A program made the position numbers and the translations under genes. Positions 37,045-48,050 of a stretch of 64,000 bases of DNA are shown here, one piece after another. Location of the stretch: the NCBI GenBank assembly GCA_019925095.2, contig CM034406.1:13612388-13676387 (forward strand). Direction: 5' to 3'. Numbering within the stretch: position 1 is the first letter of the stretch; every line of letters begins with the position of its first letter. A model generated the notes under the pieces. It ran no database searches. It was not told the DNA's origin and was given only the letters and a program-made list of their open reading frames with translations. Origin of the DNA: Dendrolimus kikuchii (lineage: Eukaryota > Arthropoda > Insecta > Lepidoptera > Lasiocampidae).

Positions 37045-40000
37045 GTGAGTATAAATAAATAGGCAAGTAAGTCATTGTCGTATCACACACGAAAAAAGTT
37101 AGAGCTGGCAAAATCAATACTGAAACCGTTGGAGCTAATTCCAAACAACGAAGGTTAGAAGGCTGTCGTTGAACAGAAAATATCTCAAAAATGGCTCAAT
37201 AGTTCCTATGCATAATAGTTTCTGTTGCAAGAATTTTTTAATTTTTTTTATATTCCCACCTCGTACTTTAAGAGTTAAAGGGAGGGAGGAAGTTGATGCT
37301 CTTTATTTGGCTTTGGAAGCAAATATCGCATCACCTATTCACATAAATAAGAAACCCGTTAATAACAAGTTGTCTGGAAGTGAGCGCTAACAACTGCAAC
37401 ATAGTATTATACTACAACAGTTGTTTGTGATACCAAATTGCTTCTGTACAATATGTTAATGGGTTTGAATAAATTCTTTATTTTTTTTATTTCAAACACT
37501 AAGATCCATAATTACAACAAATTGTATACAATGTTATTATTAAATCATAATTTCATTATATTAAATTTAATTATTACTTATATTCGAATTTATTCATAAA
37601 ACAACAAATAAAGTTACATATAATCGAATACAATAAAAGAAAACTTAACTTATTTGTATTGTATTCTACCCATAGTCCCTCAAGATTATAAGTAGAATAC
37701 TGAGCCTAGATAACCGTCTTCTATGAATAAGGTGCCCAGAAGAAGGCTGGCTACGTTCCTCGCTGGATCGCCATTTTTTAATCTTATACTAATATATAAA
37801 GCTGAAGAATTTGTTTGTTTGAACGCGCTAATCTCAGGAACTACTGGTCTGATTTGAAAAATTCTTTCAATGTTAGATAGCCCATTTATCAAGGAAGGCT
37901 ATATGCAATATATCATCACGCTAAGACCAATAGGAGCGGAGCACCAATGAAGAATGTTTCAAAATCGGGGGGTTTTTTTTACTTACTTTTTTTAACTATT
38001 CCACGCGGACGAAGTCGCGGGCAGAAGCTAGTAAGTTATATGTTTGAAGGGTTTTTATCCCTCAATCGCGATAATCGTCCCTATTATAATACACCCAGTG
38101 AAACATGGTTACCAGTGATAACAAGCTTGAGTTGTATTCTAGAATTAGTGCCAGGCTTCCGTCTACCTTTAGAGAGCGGCAACACATTGGTAGCACCTTT
38201 GGTGTTACAAATGTCTATAGGCAATGGTAACCGCTTTCCATGAGGTGGGCCGTCTGCCTTTCTGCTGAACTCATGCAATAAAAAACTTAATAAAAAAAAC
38301 TCTCGTGGTAAGTTTGAAATAAAAGCGCAAACGAATCCGCGGGCAAAAACTAATTACGTCTTTTCCTCCCACACTTCACTATTCTGACATACACCTTTTG
38401 TTACACCATACTAGTGCACCTGTGACTGAAAAATTGAGAGGAAGATGATTAAGTTGGTATGGGCATATAATGAGGAGAGACGAAAGTCACGTGACAAAAA
38501 GAAGGTTAAACTACAAGATGGATGGGTACAAATTTAAAGGTAGACCAAAAAAAAGATGGATGGATTGTGTGAAGGATGATATGATGATATGCGGTGTGAC
38601 AGAAGAGGTGTGTCAGAATAAAAGAGTGTGGAAGGAAAAGACATATTGTGCCGACCCAAAGTGATTGGGATATGGTGAAAGAAAAGAGAAGAGAGACTAG
38701 TCATTTGATAGATATTATCAATCTGAAATCTAGAATATTATAAAACTGAAGTACATTGAAGTTATTAAAAAAAAACTGGTAGAGACAATATAAACAATGA
38801 AGAATACGATGGTTTTTTTTTCGTTTGTTTGTCGATTTATCTGTTTGTTTAGGATTCACGTAAAAACTACTAGGTCGATTTCGGTCTTCGCTGATCGACA
38901 GCAAATTCTTAGACTTAAAATTTGCCCTTATATCTTGGGAATCCCGCAGGAAATTTTCTGGGAGTGATTTAAAATGATCAAATTATAAAAACGTTTGAAA
39001 TTCCAAAGTGATTTTTTCGCTGATCGATAGCAAATTTTATGTGATAAAATGTGTGATACTTGTTATCCCGGGAATCTTATGGTAATATTCTCAAGAGCGA
39101 TTTGAAGTTGCTCGGGTTCATAAAAGTTACCTTATTCCGATACATTTCTCACTAAATCTTTTTTAAATGCTGCGATACTTTGTGTCCCGGGACTCCCGCA
39201 AGAGTTTCAAATCAAGCGTGGACGAAGTCGCGGGCATATCCTAGTACGTTATATAAAAATGCTATTGACTGTGAAGTTGATATTTAACAAATTATAAAGG
39301 AGATCAAGACAATGTCTAAAATCCACCAACCTGAGAATAAAATATTTATCTTTTGATTCTAGTATACGTTAATCAATTTTCAATTCGTTTCTGATCAACT
39401 TTGTATAATTGAGGAAAATAATAATGAAATATCAGATTCGACCAAACAGGATTTTAGGAAAACTATTAAATACAAGTTTTTAAGATTCCGTAGAAAAAAA
39501 CAAAAATTTGGGTTACGTATTACACGTTGCTGACGAATGACGTATCTCTTTCAGTATACAATAATTATACTACGTTGCGCACTTAATACAAAGAAACACA
39601 TTTTTTGGGAACGAGTGTTTAAAGTTTTAATCTATTACAAGTTGTTCTTTGTTTATTAATAAATTATAATTCAAAAATATTCCAAGTTGTTGAATGGTCT
39701 TTAACTTTACTTGAATGTGTATGGATTTATATTCATGTAAAATAAATTAAGTTTATTTGTAAATAATGATTAAAAAAGTAATTTGAAAAAAAAAGACTCG
39801 TATTTACTCGTACATATTTATATTATGACTAAAAAAGTAAAAAAAAAATCTGAGGACAATTAAACTCAACTGCACCAGTTGAAATATACACCAGCGACCC
39901 GAGGATTCTTTTTCGTCAAAAAGCAAAATATATAAAATTCCGATTAATTCACTTTACAAATAAAACAACACGAGAAATAAGTGTCAGCTGTTGTTAATAA

Positions 40001-42693
40001 ACATATTTATTTTGGATTATTTCGCTCTTTAAAACAATATGTTTGCTTCACTGGTTGCAAAAGTTAGTAGAAAAAAGAGGAACAATCCTTTATAACGCTA
40101 ACTAATATTCAAATTGCGCGGCAGGTGGAGTAAATTTATATTTTGAAAGTTCTTACTTTTATAATGTAATCACCAAACTCATCATTTTTTAGTTATATCT
40201 TTGTTTTATTAAAAATACGACAAATTAAAAAAAATATATGTTTCCTATAACAAAAGGTAGATATATATAAGATAAGTTAGATATATATAAGGTATATACC
40301 TGATATGGATTATATTATTTAACAGTTAAAATTTTTAATAAGTAGTATTAATTTTAAATAATTGAAAACTGGAACAAACTAGACCTTTGATACGGCCTAA
40401 ATAACTATTGTATTTTAAAGAGGAACCTTCTTCAAATCCAAAATCAAATTCGCACATGGCCACTTTGGTTTTTTTTCTATTAAGATTGGATTAATTTTCC
40501 ATGGTTGAATTATAATTTTTTTGTTATTCTTGCGGAAAACACGTTTTGGAAGGTCACCGCATAATGTTTGTACGTACCTATCTTCCTAATAAACTCATAA
40601 AAATAATGATTATATAGTTTTTTCACAACAGAAAGTTGAAAATATGACTACTTTAGTAAAAGCTACTTCAATTACATTTTTTAAATGCAAAAAACCTATT
40701 CCTATGAATACAACAACTACAATTTTACGAAATGTTTTTGAAGTGGTTTTTAGTAAGGTAGTCATGTTTTCAAATCAGAATATCAAACGCCCAGTAAAAA
40801 GATCAGTAATAAATTCGTAACTCCTAGACGACTCGGCCAAATGACGAAGCCGACGTCAATTGTCATCTCTACGGAACCCTTCATTGTGCAGCGACTGTCA
40901 CGCACTTGCCAGATGTTAAAAGTTAAAATACTTATTTATACCATGTTGAGACCATTCAAGTAACCAGATATTTAAAAATTATACGTATTTTTTTATATTT
41001 TTATTTTTCAGAGCTACCAAGGTAATATAGAACCGGCTTACCCGTATGATTTGGAAAGAAAAATGATGACAGGCGAACCCATCATTTATCGGGTCAACTA
41101 TCCCTTGATTACACCATTGCTGTATCCTACTTCAATTGTCGCAAATGGACAACAAATATGTTTTGGCCCAGAAGGTAAAAATATAATGATTAGAATCTGG
41201 CAAGTTGTAACACATGCTATTAAGATTTTTTTTATTACAGCCACACTCATATTAATTGTTATCTCACCATAAATAGAAATGTTATGGCGGGAGTATAGGT
41301 AGCTAAACAAGTGTTTCCATTCGGAGCATCCTGATTCACTCACTCACCGTTACTGATCGGATCAGTAAATACGCTTATGGAATTTGAGAAATTTGAGAGC
41401 GGCCTTGGTCTATAATATTTGTTTTAAATAATAAGACTTCAAAAAGCATTGAGTGGAATGATCTGTGTGTGCTCACCGTGATGTAACATTTAAAAGTATT
41501 TGAGAATTACGTTTTTTAACAGGCGATTGTCATTTGGTATTTCTTCCATTCCAATGCCTAAAGACCGGATCAGGAAACTGAGAACCAGAATATGGCAACG
41601 TAACAAAACTTGGACTGTATTGGTTAATAATATCTACAGAACAAAGCACGGTAAAGCGCCATAACAAAACTCCACATCTTAATACTTTGTATATTGTGTA
41701 TATACCAATGTCTATAAAATAGAAAACGATTTATATGTTTGTTTTAGGGCAAAAATGGAGCCCTAATAAAATACTAGTCATGTCAGCCCGTTTGTCGGTC
41801 TGTGTATGTCATAATCACAACATTTTCTTTTCAAAAACCACTCAGTCCTTAATATGCTAAGAATTTCACTGCTGAAGTATCTACAGCGCTATACCTATAT
41901 ATATGCAGTGACATCGCGAAAAAAAGTTAAGATTAGTGTTGATCGCCGTACAATGTAACTATTTAAACAATAGGACTATGTGAAGTCATTGAAAATTATT
42001 TTGAATAGTATCCGTTTATTAGTTTTCAAGATATGGAGTATTTTCGATTAAATATTTTTTATGTTCCCGTAGCTATCTATATACTGAAAACAGGAGAAAT
42101 TCGTATACTCTTCAAATGCCTTCAATGTGCTCGGACTGCCAAGCATTTTTCTAATTTTAACCGCCATTGAACGTAAGCCTCCCAAGTTTGCGCCATCCAT
42201 CCTGATCCTCTGCTGTCCTCATTCAGCCCCCACCGACGACTTTGTGCAGATTGTCGATACATCGGCCTGGAGGGCGTCCCGCACTACATTTACGAAACGC
42301 GGCCCGACTTTACGACTCATCTGCTCCATAGGCCATCAGTCCTGTGACAAATGTGGCTAGCCCACTGCCATTTCAGCTTACTGATTTTGCGAGATGTGTT
42401 CGTAATATTTGTGTTAGCTTCAAGACAAACAGGCATGTAATCCACCTGCTGCTAAATGGTTACGATCGCTCGTGGACATCTGCAACACTAGAATAAATAT
42501 TAATTTTATTGAATTCCAGCTATACCCAGCCCAATATTAACAGCGATCACCATGGAGCACATCCTTACACTTAATTCCCAGGAATTAATACCAGAAATCC
42601 AGACGGACCTCTCAAACGCCGAGGAGAAAAATACTCTTCAGGATCCGTTTACCATAATTCGCAGCGAAGAAATACCTTTTCAAAGTAACGCCG
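36826..42693 (+). CDS. gd-like protease N-terminal region, gene C (exons 1-3; no protease exons found)
   Basis: Coding parts are 36826-37044 (73 codons, phase 0 out), 41012-41174 (54 codons plus one base) and 42520-42693 (57 codons plus two and one bases). They encode a signal peptide (I-V-L-G-T-F-L-I-L-V-L-H), H-E-S-P-C-P-E-T-F and a GD_N-type domain with the same phases as gene B exons 1-3. The donor after exon 3 (GCCG|GTAACA) is intact. A Gypsy derivative starts 96 bases later, and I find no linker, His, Asp or Ser exon between it and gene D. The locus is therefore either a truncated gene or pseudogene, or its transcripts splice to exons beyond the window, which would have to skip the gene D first exon. 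Confidence 0.75.
37620..37705 (-). repeat. Dispersed repeat, inverted partner of 52955-53040
   Basis: AAACTTAACTTATTTGTATTGTATTCTACCCATAGTCCCTCAAGA is the reverse complement of the block at 52965-53025. The class is unknown; it is possibly a LINE tail. Confidence 0.6.
37782..38031 (+). mobile_element. Helitron-like non-autonomous element, copy 1
   Basis: A|TCTTATACTAATATATAAAG ... GGACGAAGTCGCGGGCAGAAGCTAG|T fits Helitron ends and A-T insertion. The body contains TTTGTTTGAACGCGCTAATC and GAGCGGAGCACCAATGAAG. A sister copy is at 50415-50650. Confidence 0.6.
38095..38298 (+). repeat. rep-A interspersed repeat
   Basis: GAATTAGTGCCAGGCTTCCG...AGCACCTTTGGTGTTACAAATG...CATGAGGTGGGCCGTCTGCC...TGCAATAAAAAAC. 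The A-rich end is on the right. Confidence 0.7.
38425..38702 (+). pseudogene. LINE polyprotein C-terminal fragment
   Basis: Reads L-S-W-Y-G-H-I-M-R-R-D-E-S-H-V, then G-R-P-K-K-R-W-M-D-C-V-K-D-D-M and V-W-K-E-K-T-Y-C-A-D-P-K before a stop. This is the C-terminal signature of RTE-like insect LINE polyproteins. No RT core is present. Confidence 0.75.
38729..39244 (+). mobile_element. Helitron-like non-autonomous element
   Basis: A|TCTAGAATATTATAAAACTG ... GGACGAAGTCGCGGGCATATCCTAG|T. The interior has GGATTCACGTAAAAACTACTAG and two GCTGATCGA(C/T)AGCAAAT units. It is non-coding. Confidence 0.6.
39245..41011. other. Gene C intron 1, 3' part; nothing recognised
   Basis: AT-rich sequence with homopolymer runs, without terminal repeats or motifs. 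Confidence 0.4.
41012..41174 (+). CDS. Gene C exon 2
   Basis: After TTATTTTTCAG it reads S-Y-Q-G-N-I-E-P to S-I-V-A-N-G-Q-Q-I-C-F-G-P-E, phase 1 out before GTAAAA. It has exactly the same codon count as gene B exon 2. Confidence 0.88.
42125..42388 (-). pseudogene. RTE-like LINE polyprotein C-terminal fragment
   Basis: The minus strand reads K-L-K-W-Q-W-A-S-H-I-C-H-R-T-D-G, then decayed frames ending L-G-G-L-R. This is the W-Q-W-A-G-H-I...R-T-D-G signature of RTE-like elements. Confidence 0.65.
42428..42492 (-). repeat. rep-A remnant
   Basis: AGACAAACAGGCATGTAATCC...CGTGGACATCTGCAACAC resembles the rep-A head. It ends 28 bases before gene C exon 3. Confidence 0.45.
42520..42693 (+). CDS. Gene C exon 3
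   Basis: After TTGAATTCCAG it reads I-P-S-P-I-L-T-A-I-T-M-E-H-I-L-T-L, then an acidic loop and P-F-T-I-I-R-S-E-E-I-P-F, phase 1 out before GTAACA. Confidence 0.82.
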
Positions 42694-42789
42694 GTAACAA
42701 AATTGATATATTTTTCTTCACATATTCGGATAAATATAAGTCATAACCAATAATGATTTGTCCGTTTGTCTGTCCTATATATGTCATGG

Positions 42790-43060
42790 TATAGCGCGGC
42801 AAGTATGTAAAAGCGCTGGAAGTGTACGTGTTGGGAACATCGTATCCCCGATGCGGGCCCCCGCTCCACCCTCGCGGCGTTCGGATCGCCCGACCGCCCG
42901 CCGGCCAAGCTACTCAGTTAATCCTGCAACCTTGTGACGTACGCATGTATGTAGGAACTCACGCGCCGGCCTGCGCGCCGCGCGTTCGGGGTTCGTTCAG
43001 TAGGTTTATTCATTAAAACAAGTTTACCAATCAAGCTTTATTATTTCAACCGCTGCTATA
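42790..43060 (+). repeat. Gypsy derivative 5' LTR
   Basis: Starts TATAGCGCGG and ends CGCTGCTATA; GC-rich first half (CCCGACCGCCCGCCGGCC) and AT-rich end. No TG...CA termini. Confidence 0.8.
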
Positions 43061-43959
43061 ATAATTGGCAGCCCAACGTGTGGCACGAAATATAGTGTTT
43101 TAAAGCAGTTTTAGTGTGTTCTAGTTATAAACTTTGCGATACCTGTGTGTGCCGATACGTTTGTTCCGCGTTTGTTCTGAGTTAGTACTCAACGCGACGT
43201 TTAGGTGGCTATCGTAAGTCTAGAACTAAACTGTAGGTTCGTGATTTAGTACCTAATGACCTAACGTGTTCTGAATAGGTTTCTATAGGACTTGTGAGTG
43301 AAATACACGTTCGTACGAGTGTGAGTGCTCGACGTGTTTGGACTTGTTTGAACTTGTTCGGACTCATTCGTTTTTATTCAAACTTGTTCGTACTTTTGCA
43401 TACTTGTTTATAACTTAAGTTAGTACTTTGAATAAACCTAGGTACCCTAAAACGGTTCAAATGTTTATTTGTGTTTGTGTTACGTGACATTTTGATTTAA
43501 GTTTAATTTATTTTTTTATATAAAGTGACTATAAGTATAAAGAACTAGAAATTAGTGTTTATGTTCGTATATGTAAGTACTTACGAAGTGAAAAGAAGAT
43601 TTGTTGTTAATACGTACGATGGTTCCGTAAGTACTTTTGGACTTATTTATACAGGACTGTACTTACCTACTAGTTGGAATAATTTTGGAAGAATAATTTT
43701 ATACAAAGACTTTTTTTTTCGTTAATTGGAACATTGTGTTTTGTGTACAGACAGTGTTGTTTTCCAATTTAAGACTTTTAGTGTCAGACTGTTTTGAACT
43801 TAGAACTTTATTTTCAAGTTATCTTTTATAGTTGAAGTTATTGTTTATTTAGGCTACGATGAACAATTATTTTGTGTTGAACTATATTGTGTTTTCCGTT
43901 TGTCTTGGTGATCGGACAATTTATCACCGTGGAAACATAGAGTTTTCCGATTAGGCATT

Positions 43960-46137
43960 ATGGTGCTTACACGGTCTGGTGCAACCAGTGACGGGATGGA
44001 TCAGCATATACCCTCTGTGGATAGGGGTATCGCTGGAGAGTCTGAGACTCTCTTGTCCGCGTCCGGCGTGGCTCATATGCCGCCGGGCGCGCCTCCACCG
44101 CCTACTGCGGGCCCTAGCGGGGCCTCCACCTCTGCTGCGCCGTTTGCGCAGTCGCCGGCGCCGTCTGTTCAACCGGGAACTCCAATAGTTATGACGGATC
44201 AACACTTGGCGTATCTTTTGTCTTTGATACGCGCTCCAGCTTCACCGCCTGCGCCTGTTACGAGTGCCTTGTCTGGTAACTTTGCAAATTGCTCATCGCG
44301 CTTCGACGGTGCAAAAGGGAGCGACGTTTTAGCTTTTGTCGACGCTATAGAAATATATAAGGAATGCGTCGGTATAGAAGATCACATAGCCTTGCGAGGC
44401 TTACCAATGCTTTTGTCTGGTCTTGCAGCAACCTGGTGGCAAGGTGTGAAAGCATCTGTTAATAGTTGGCCTGATGCCATAGAATTATTAAAGCAAACTT
44501 ATGGTCCTCGTTTGCCGCCACACAGGGTTTACCGGAAAATATTTGAACGGGAACAAGGCGATGAGCCTACCGATATTTTCGTCTGCAAAATAAGAGCATT
44601 GTTAGCACAGTTGCCGTCGACTGCTATCTCTCAGGAAGCTCAGCTCGACATGGTGTATGGGCTACTGCATAAGAGAATAAGGGAGAAGATATGTCGTAAA
44701 TCTTTTATGTCTTTCTCTGAGCTATTGGAACAGGCCCGTTCTATTGAAGATATTTTAGATGAAGGCCGTAGCTCTCAGCAGTCACAGCTTAGAAAGAATA
44801 AGGAATCAGTGACTCCGATTATAGACACAGCATATCCAGCAGTACCAGCTTCGTCCAGTAAAGCAAGTAGAGCTCGTTGCTATTATTGTAAGCAATTCGG
44901 CCATTTGAAAGAGGAGTGCCCGAAGCTGTTATCTAAGAAGTCGTTTCCTAGTAACATTAAGAAAGAAGAAGACAGTTTGACACCTTCAGTTACATGCTTT
45001 GGATGCGGCACGCCTGGTGTTATACGAGCTAATTGCTCTACTTGTAAGAATAAACAGGGATCGTCTGCTTCTTTTTCCGCTTTCCAGTCAATTGCCGCTA
45101 TTGGAAGCGAGGTCATTGACCCGCGTCAGAGACCCGTAGTGGAATTGGAGATTTATGGTGCTCGTGGAAGTGCGTTGTTTGATACTGGTGCAAAGCAATC
45201 GGTTGCTAGTGAAAGTTTACGTGCACATTTAGTGAAACACGGTCATAAGTTCGATAAAACGTGTACTAGTGTTAAGTTAGCTGATGGTTCATGTAAAAAT
45301 CTTGTAGTAGATGTAGCTAAGGTGGATGTAAGGGTGCCGCAGGGGCCTGTCGTTCCCACTCTTTTTATTATTTTGCCTGGTGCAACTGATACCTTGTTAG
45401 GTATGAATTTTTTATTAGACGCAGGTGTGGTACTTGACTTTAAAAATTCTCGTTATACTTTTAGTCATATACCGCGATATTTTACGATGAGATTTGAACC
45501 AGAGGTAGGTTCCCATCTTGGGTCGGATCAACGTCAACGGCTCTCGGAACTCCTGAATGATCAAGAGGACATTTTTACTCCAGGGGGAGCGCCAACTTCT
45601 TTTGCGCTGCATCGTATAGATACGGGCGATGCTACGCGAATCACTAATCAACAGCGTCGGAGGAAGATTTACGCCGATAGGGGGCGTCAACCCGCACCAA
45701 ACTACAAAATTGGTGATTTAGTTTTGGTTTCGGCCCACGTTTCCAGTAATGTTGACAAAGGGGTTACTAGTAAGTTTACGCCCAGACGACTGGGACCGTT
45801 CAAAATAGCTGAGTTAGTTAGTCCTACCACCTATAAAGTAGTAGATAATAATGGAAACACTACTAAGTACCACGCTAGTGCTCTCACTTTATATCAAGGA
45901 GATTCTGCCGTAATTCAGAGTAGGAGGAGGGGTAGGCCTTCCAAAGCCAAGTCCTCTCCCGGGGTGTCCGAGGACTTGGAGGGGGAGACTATAGCGCGGC
46001 AAGTATGTAAAAGCGCTGGAAGTGTACGTGTTGGGAACATCGTATCCCCGATGCGGGCCCCCGCTCCACCCTCGCGGCGTTCGGGTCGCCCGACCGCCCG
46101 CCGGCCAAGCTACTCAGTTAATCCTGCAACCTTGTGA
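43960..46137 (+). CDS. Gypsy derivative Gag-protease-integrase-tail fusion
   Basis: The 725-residue frame begins M-V-L-T-R-S-G. A retrotransposon Gag domain (W-W-Q-G-V-K, L-L-K-Q-T-Y-G) spans about 100-250. Zinc knuckles are near 306-320 (C-Y-Y-C-K-Q-F-G-H-L-K-E-E-C) and, degenerate, near 345. The aspartic protease motif L-F-D-T-G-A is near 405. Around 45640-45665 the RT entry (H-R-I-D-T-G-D-A) is joined directly to K-I-Y-A-D-R-G and G-D-L-V-L-V, the integrase C-terminal domain (P-R-R-L-G-P-F-K-I). The frame then runs into the 3' LTR, stopping at 46135-46137. The jump removes the polymerase and integrase core without breaking the frame. Confidence 0.88.
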   Translation: MVLTRSGATSDGMDQHIPSVDRGIAGESETLLSASGVAHMPPGAPPPPTAGPSGASTSAAPFAQSPAPSVQPGTPIVMTDQHLAYLLSLIRAPASPPAPVTSALSGNFANCSSRFDGAKGSDVLAFVDAIEIYKECVGIEDHIALRGLPMLLSGLAATWWQGVKASVNSWPDAIELLKQTYGPRLPPHRVYRKIFEREQGDEPTDIFVCKIRALLAQLPSTAISQEAQLDMVYGLLHKRIREKICRKSFMSFSELLEQARSIEDILDEGRSSQQSQLRKNKESVTPIIDTAYPAVPASSSKASRARCYYCKQFGHLKEECPKLLSKKSFPSNIKKEEDSLTPSVTCFGCGTPGVIRANCSTCKNKQGSSASFSAFQSIAAIGSEVIDPRQRPVVELEIYGARGSALFDTGAKQSVASESLRAHLVKHGHKFDKTCTSVKLADGSCKNLVVDVAKVDVRVPQGPVVPTLFIILPGATDTLLGMNFLLDAGVVLDFKNSRYTFSHIPRYFTMRFEPEVGSHLGSDQRQRLSELLNDQEDIFTPGGAPTSFALHRIDTGDATRITNQQRRRKIYADRGRQPAPNYKIGDLVLVSAHVSSNVDKGVTSKFTPRRLGPFKIAELVSPTTYKVVDNNGNTTKYHASALTLYQGDSAVIQSRRRGRPSKAKSSPGVSEDLEGETIARQVCKSAGSVRVGNIVSPMRAPAPPSRRSGRPTARRPSYSVNPATL

Positions 46138-46261
46138 CGTACGCATGTATGTAGGAACTCACGCGCCGGCCTGCGCGCCGCGCGTTCGGGGTTCGTTCAG
46201 TAGGTTTATTCATTAAAACAAGTTTACCAATCAAGCTTTATTATTTCAAGTGCCCGCTATA
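45990..46261 (+). repeat. Gypsy derivative 3' LTR
   Basis: Starts TATAGCGCGG, ends GCCCGCTATA. Its first 148 bases are also the 3' end of the fusion open frame. Confidence 0.8.
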
Positions 46262-46265
46262 ATGG

Positions 46266-46689
46266 TCATTTTTCTAAAAAAATGTGTGGATGAAATTTGG
46301 CAAAGCGTCTTGTTACGCTCACAAAACAACAATAATTATAATTAGTGGCTATAGATGTATATAAAAGAAGATATATAGAATGGGATAATGGGAAATTTTT
46401 CAGTATGTTTAGACGTGTGGTAACATCATTTAACTGATATTGAAAAATAATAGGGATGTTTTATGCACTTTTGATTTAAGGTAGTAGAAAGATGGGTAAA
46501 TGCACGCTAAGTAGCAAAGTGATCCTTTTAACTTCTGAAATATGGAGTGCAAAATTCTGCAAATATACAAGACGCGAAATTTTTATAATTTCCATTGGTT
46601 TGAACAGGATCAATTTAGTAGAATATAAGATATGGGGTGTATTCTAGCGACAGAAAGTACATTTATTTTAATATAACGATCAAACCGTG
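46266..46689. other. Downstream of Gypsy derivative; nothing recognised
   Basis: AT-rich, non-coding as far as can be seen. No gene C exon 4 candidate was found. Confidence 0.35.
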
Positions 46690-46940
46690 AAATTATTCTT
46701 ACGAATTAGTGGGATATGAATTTAAAATGCCGTTGGAAATAACACAAAGTTCATTAGAAGTACGCACACGTAATTCACAGTTCTTACAAACAAAACCGAA
46801 TGTAACAAGTCCAAACTGTAAAGCGGAAGATCGTAATGATATAAATCGCGCAAAGTTCCGCGTTAACAGATACCCGCTCCGAAAGTACATTAGGTTACCT
46901 CTACACCGCAGTTGAAACTCAATTAACGTAGCCTCATCGG
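46690..46940 (+). repeat. Dispersed repeat family R, diverged copy
   Basis: Shares AAAATGCCGTTGGAA, TAAAGCGGAAGATCGTAAT and CGCGCAAAGTCCGCG-type blocks with 16238-16562. Confidence 0.45.
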
Positions 46941-47469
46941 GCCGACTTTATATATGCGTAGGATATACATGGCTCCCCAGCAACATTTGTAATTCTCGAA
47001 CTTGCAAGCTTAATGGCTTTTAAGAATGTGCATCGAAATTAGAACAATAGAAGAAAGGATTTGTGGCCTTACTGGGAGGTAATACAAAGGGATTAACCCG
47101 AATAAATGACTGTCAATAATTAAGGCAAGCATAAAAAGATTATTTAAATTCCAAGGGGTAATAAAATACATGTTGCAAAGGATTAGTTAGGATCCTGGTT
47201 TAAGAGGCTCAAAAAATAGTTTTTTTTTGATTGCTCAAAGCTGTTTCTAGTTTTCGAATACTCGTATATCTAAGAATATGTGGGAAAAATTATAGAAACT
47301 AATTCGCAATATTTTCAAAGATATAGCTAAACCCAGTAAGGTGTCGAGCAGAAGTACGACCGCTAGGATAGATAAAGCGCGCGCTCCTTCCCTCAGTCGA
47401 ATAAAAATAAATAAAATTATAATATAATAATAAATAGTATAATAATAATAATTGTTAGCCCGCAAGGGG

Positions 47470-48050
47470 GCTTTGTGGCGAAGCCTTAGGTGAGTAGCGA
47501 CATCTCGTACCTGACTCCGGGGGCCAAGGCCAAACCCCCCCCCCCCCCCCCCGCCTCCTTGCTTGCCTTAACCAGCCGGCACGGAGTGGAGATCGCTAGA
47601 GCTAAGACTCCAGCTCCAGGGTTGGAAGTGATAAATGGCATAACGTCAAAAGTAGCTTCGGTGAACCGGCAGCCCACCTCTCGACACCCTTTAGCCACTC
47701 ACACCCATATTGCGCCTGTCTGCTATGGCATTTTTAGGGGCCCATGCAGGGAGTGGCGAGTCACCGTCTGCCCATTTTTCCATGTTCCCCCAACATTGCG
47801 ACGGGCAGACGCCATAGTCCCCATATTCCCAGACCCCTAGTACCACTAGCAATTCACTCCAATAGCCCGGTAGTTTTTGTCCTCACTTCCCACCATAGTC
47901 CTACACTGGCCGGGGCTTGTCCTTGGGTGTATTATTATATGGTGTAGACAGGGATAATCGCCGGTCAGTGTCACGCCACATTTACATTAAATTTGTCAAG
48001 GGGCCTCTACGTGTTGACCTTCCCATGGCCCCACGCAAGCCCTCTAAAAG
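47470..48050 (-). repeat. Dispersed GC-rich repeat (LINE-like) with C homopolymer
   Basis: A GC-rich island with an 18-base C run (about 47537-47554), GGGGCCCATGCAGGGAGTGG, and an end GGGCTTGCGTGGGGCCATGG on the minus strand, partly repeated at 19285-19372. Open frames on both strands lack known domains. It is probably the 5' or 3' untranslated part of a LINE; orientation is inferred from the end block only. Confidence 0.45.

Larger units (their letters stand above)
34300..37370 (+). repeat. Segmental duplication, copy 1 (gene C promoter and exon 1)
   Basis: Blocks at 34300-34500, 35100-35335 and 36640-37370 align in order with 53893-54110, 54210-54400 and 55430-56095. Shared phrases include CAAAGATGTAC...CGATGACCGATACGGG, CATTTATACGTCATTATATA and the whole of exon 1. 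Copy 1 has gained insertions at about 34497-34930, 35341-35653 and 35676-36285. The duplication joins the first exons of genes C and D. Confidence 0.8.
42790..46261 (+). mobile_element. Gypsy-type LTR element, internally deleted, with intact ends
   Basis: LTRs at 42790-43060 and 45990-46261 differ by one substitution and by the last dozen bases. ATGG is duplicated at 42786-42789 and 46262-46265. A primer-binding-like TGGCAGCCCAACGTG starts at 43066. The internal region has one open frame that joins Gag/protease to the integrase C-terminus. Reverse transcriptase, RNase H and the integrase catalytic core are absent. Clean LTRs plus a target duplication imply that the deleted form itself inserted here, using another element's enzymes. 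Confidence 0.88.

Noticed and set aside
42822..43016. 64-codon frame in the Gypsy LTR (also at 46022-46216)
   Set aside because: Present in both LTRs in a different frame from the fusion protein and GC-biased; treated as chance.
47490..47840. 116-codon Pro-rich frame
   Set aside because: It is driven by the C homopolymer inside a dispersed repeat that has another fragment at 19285, so it is unlikely to be a host gene.
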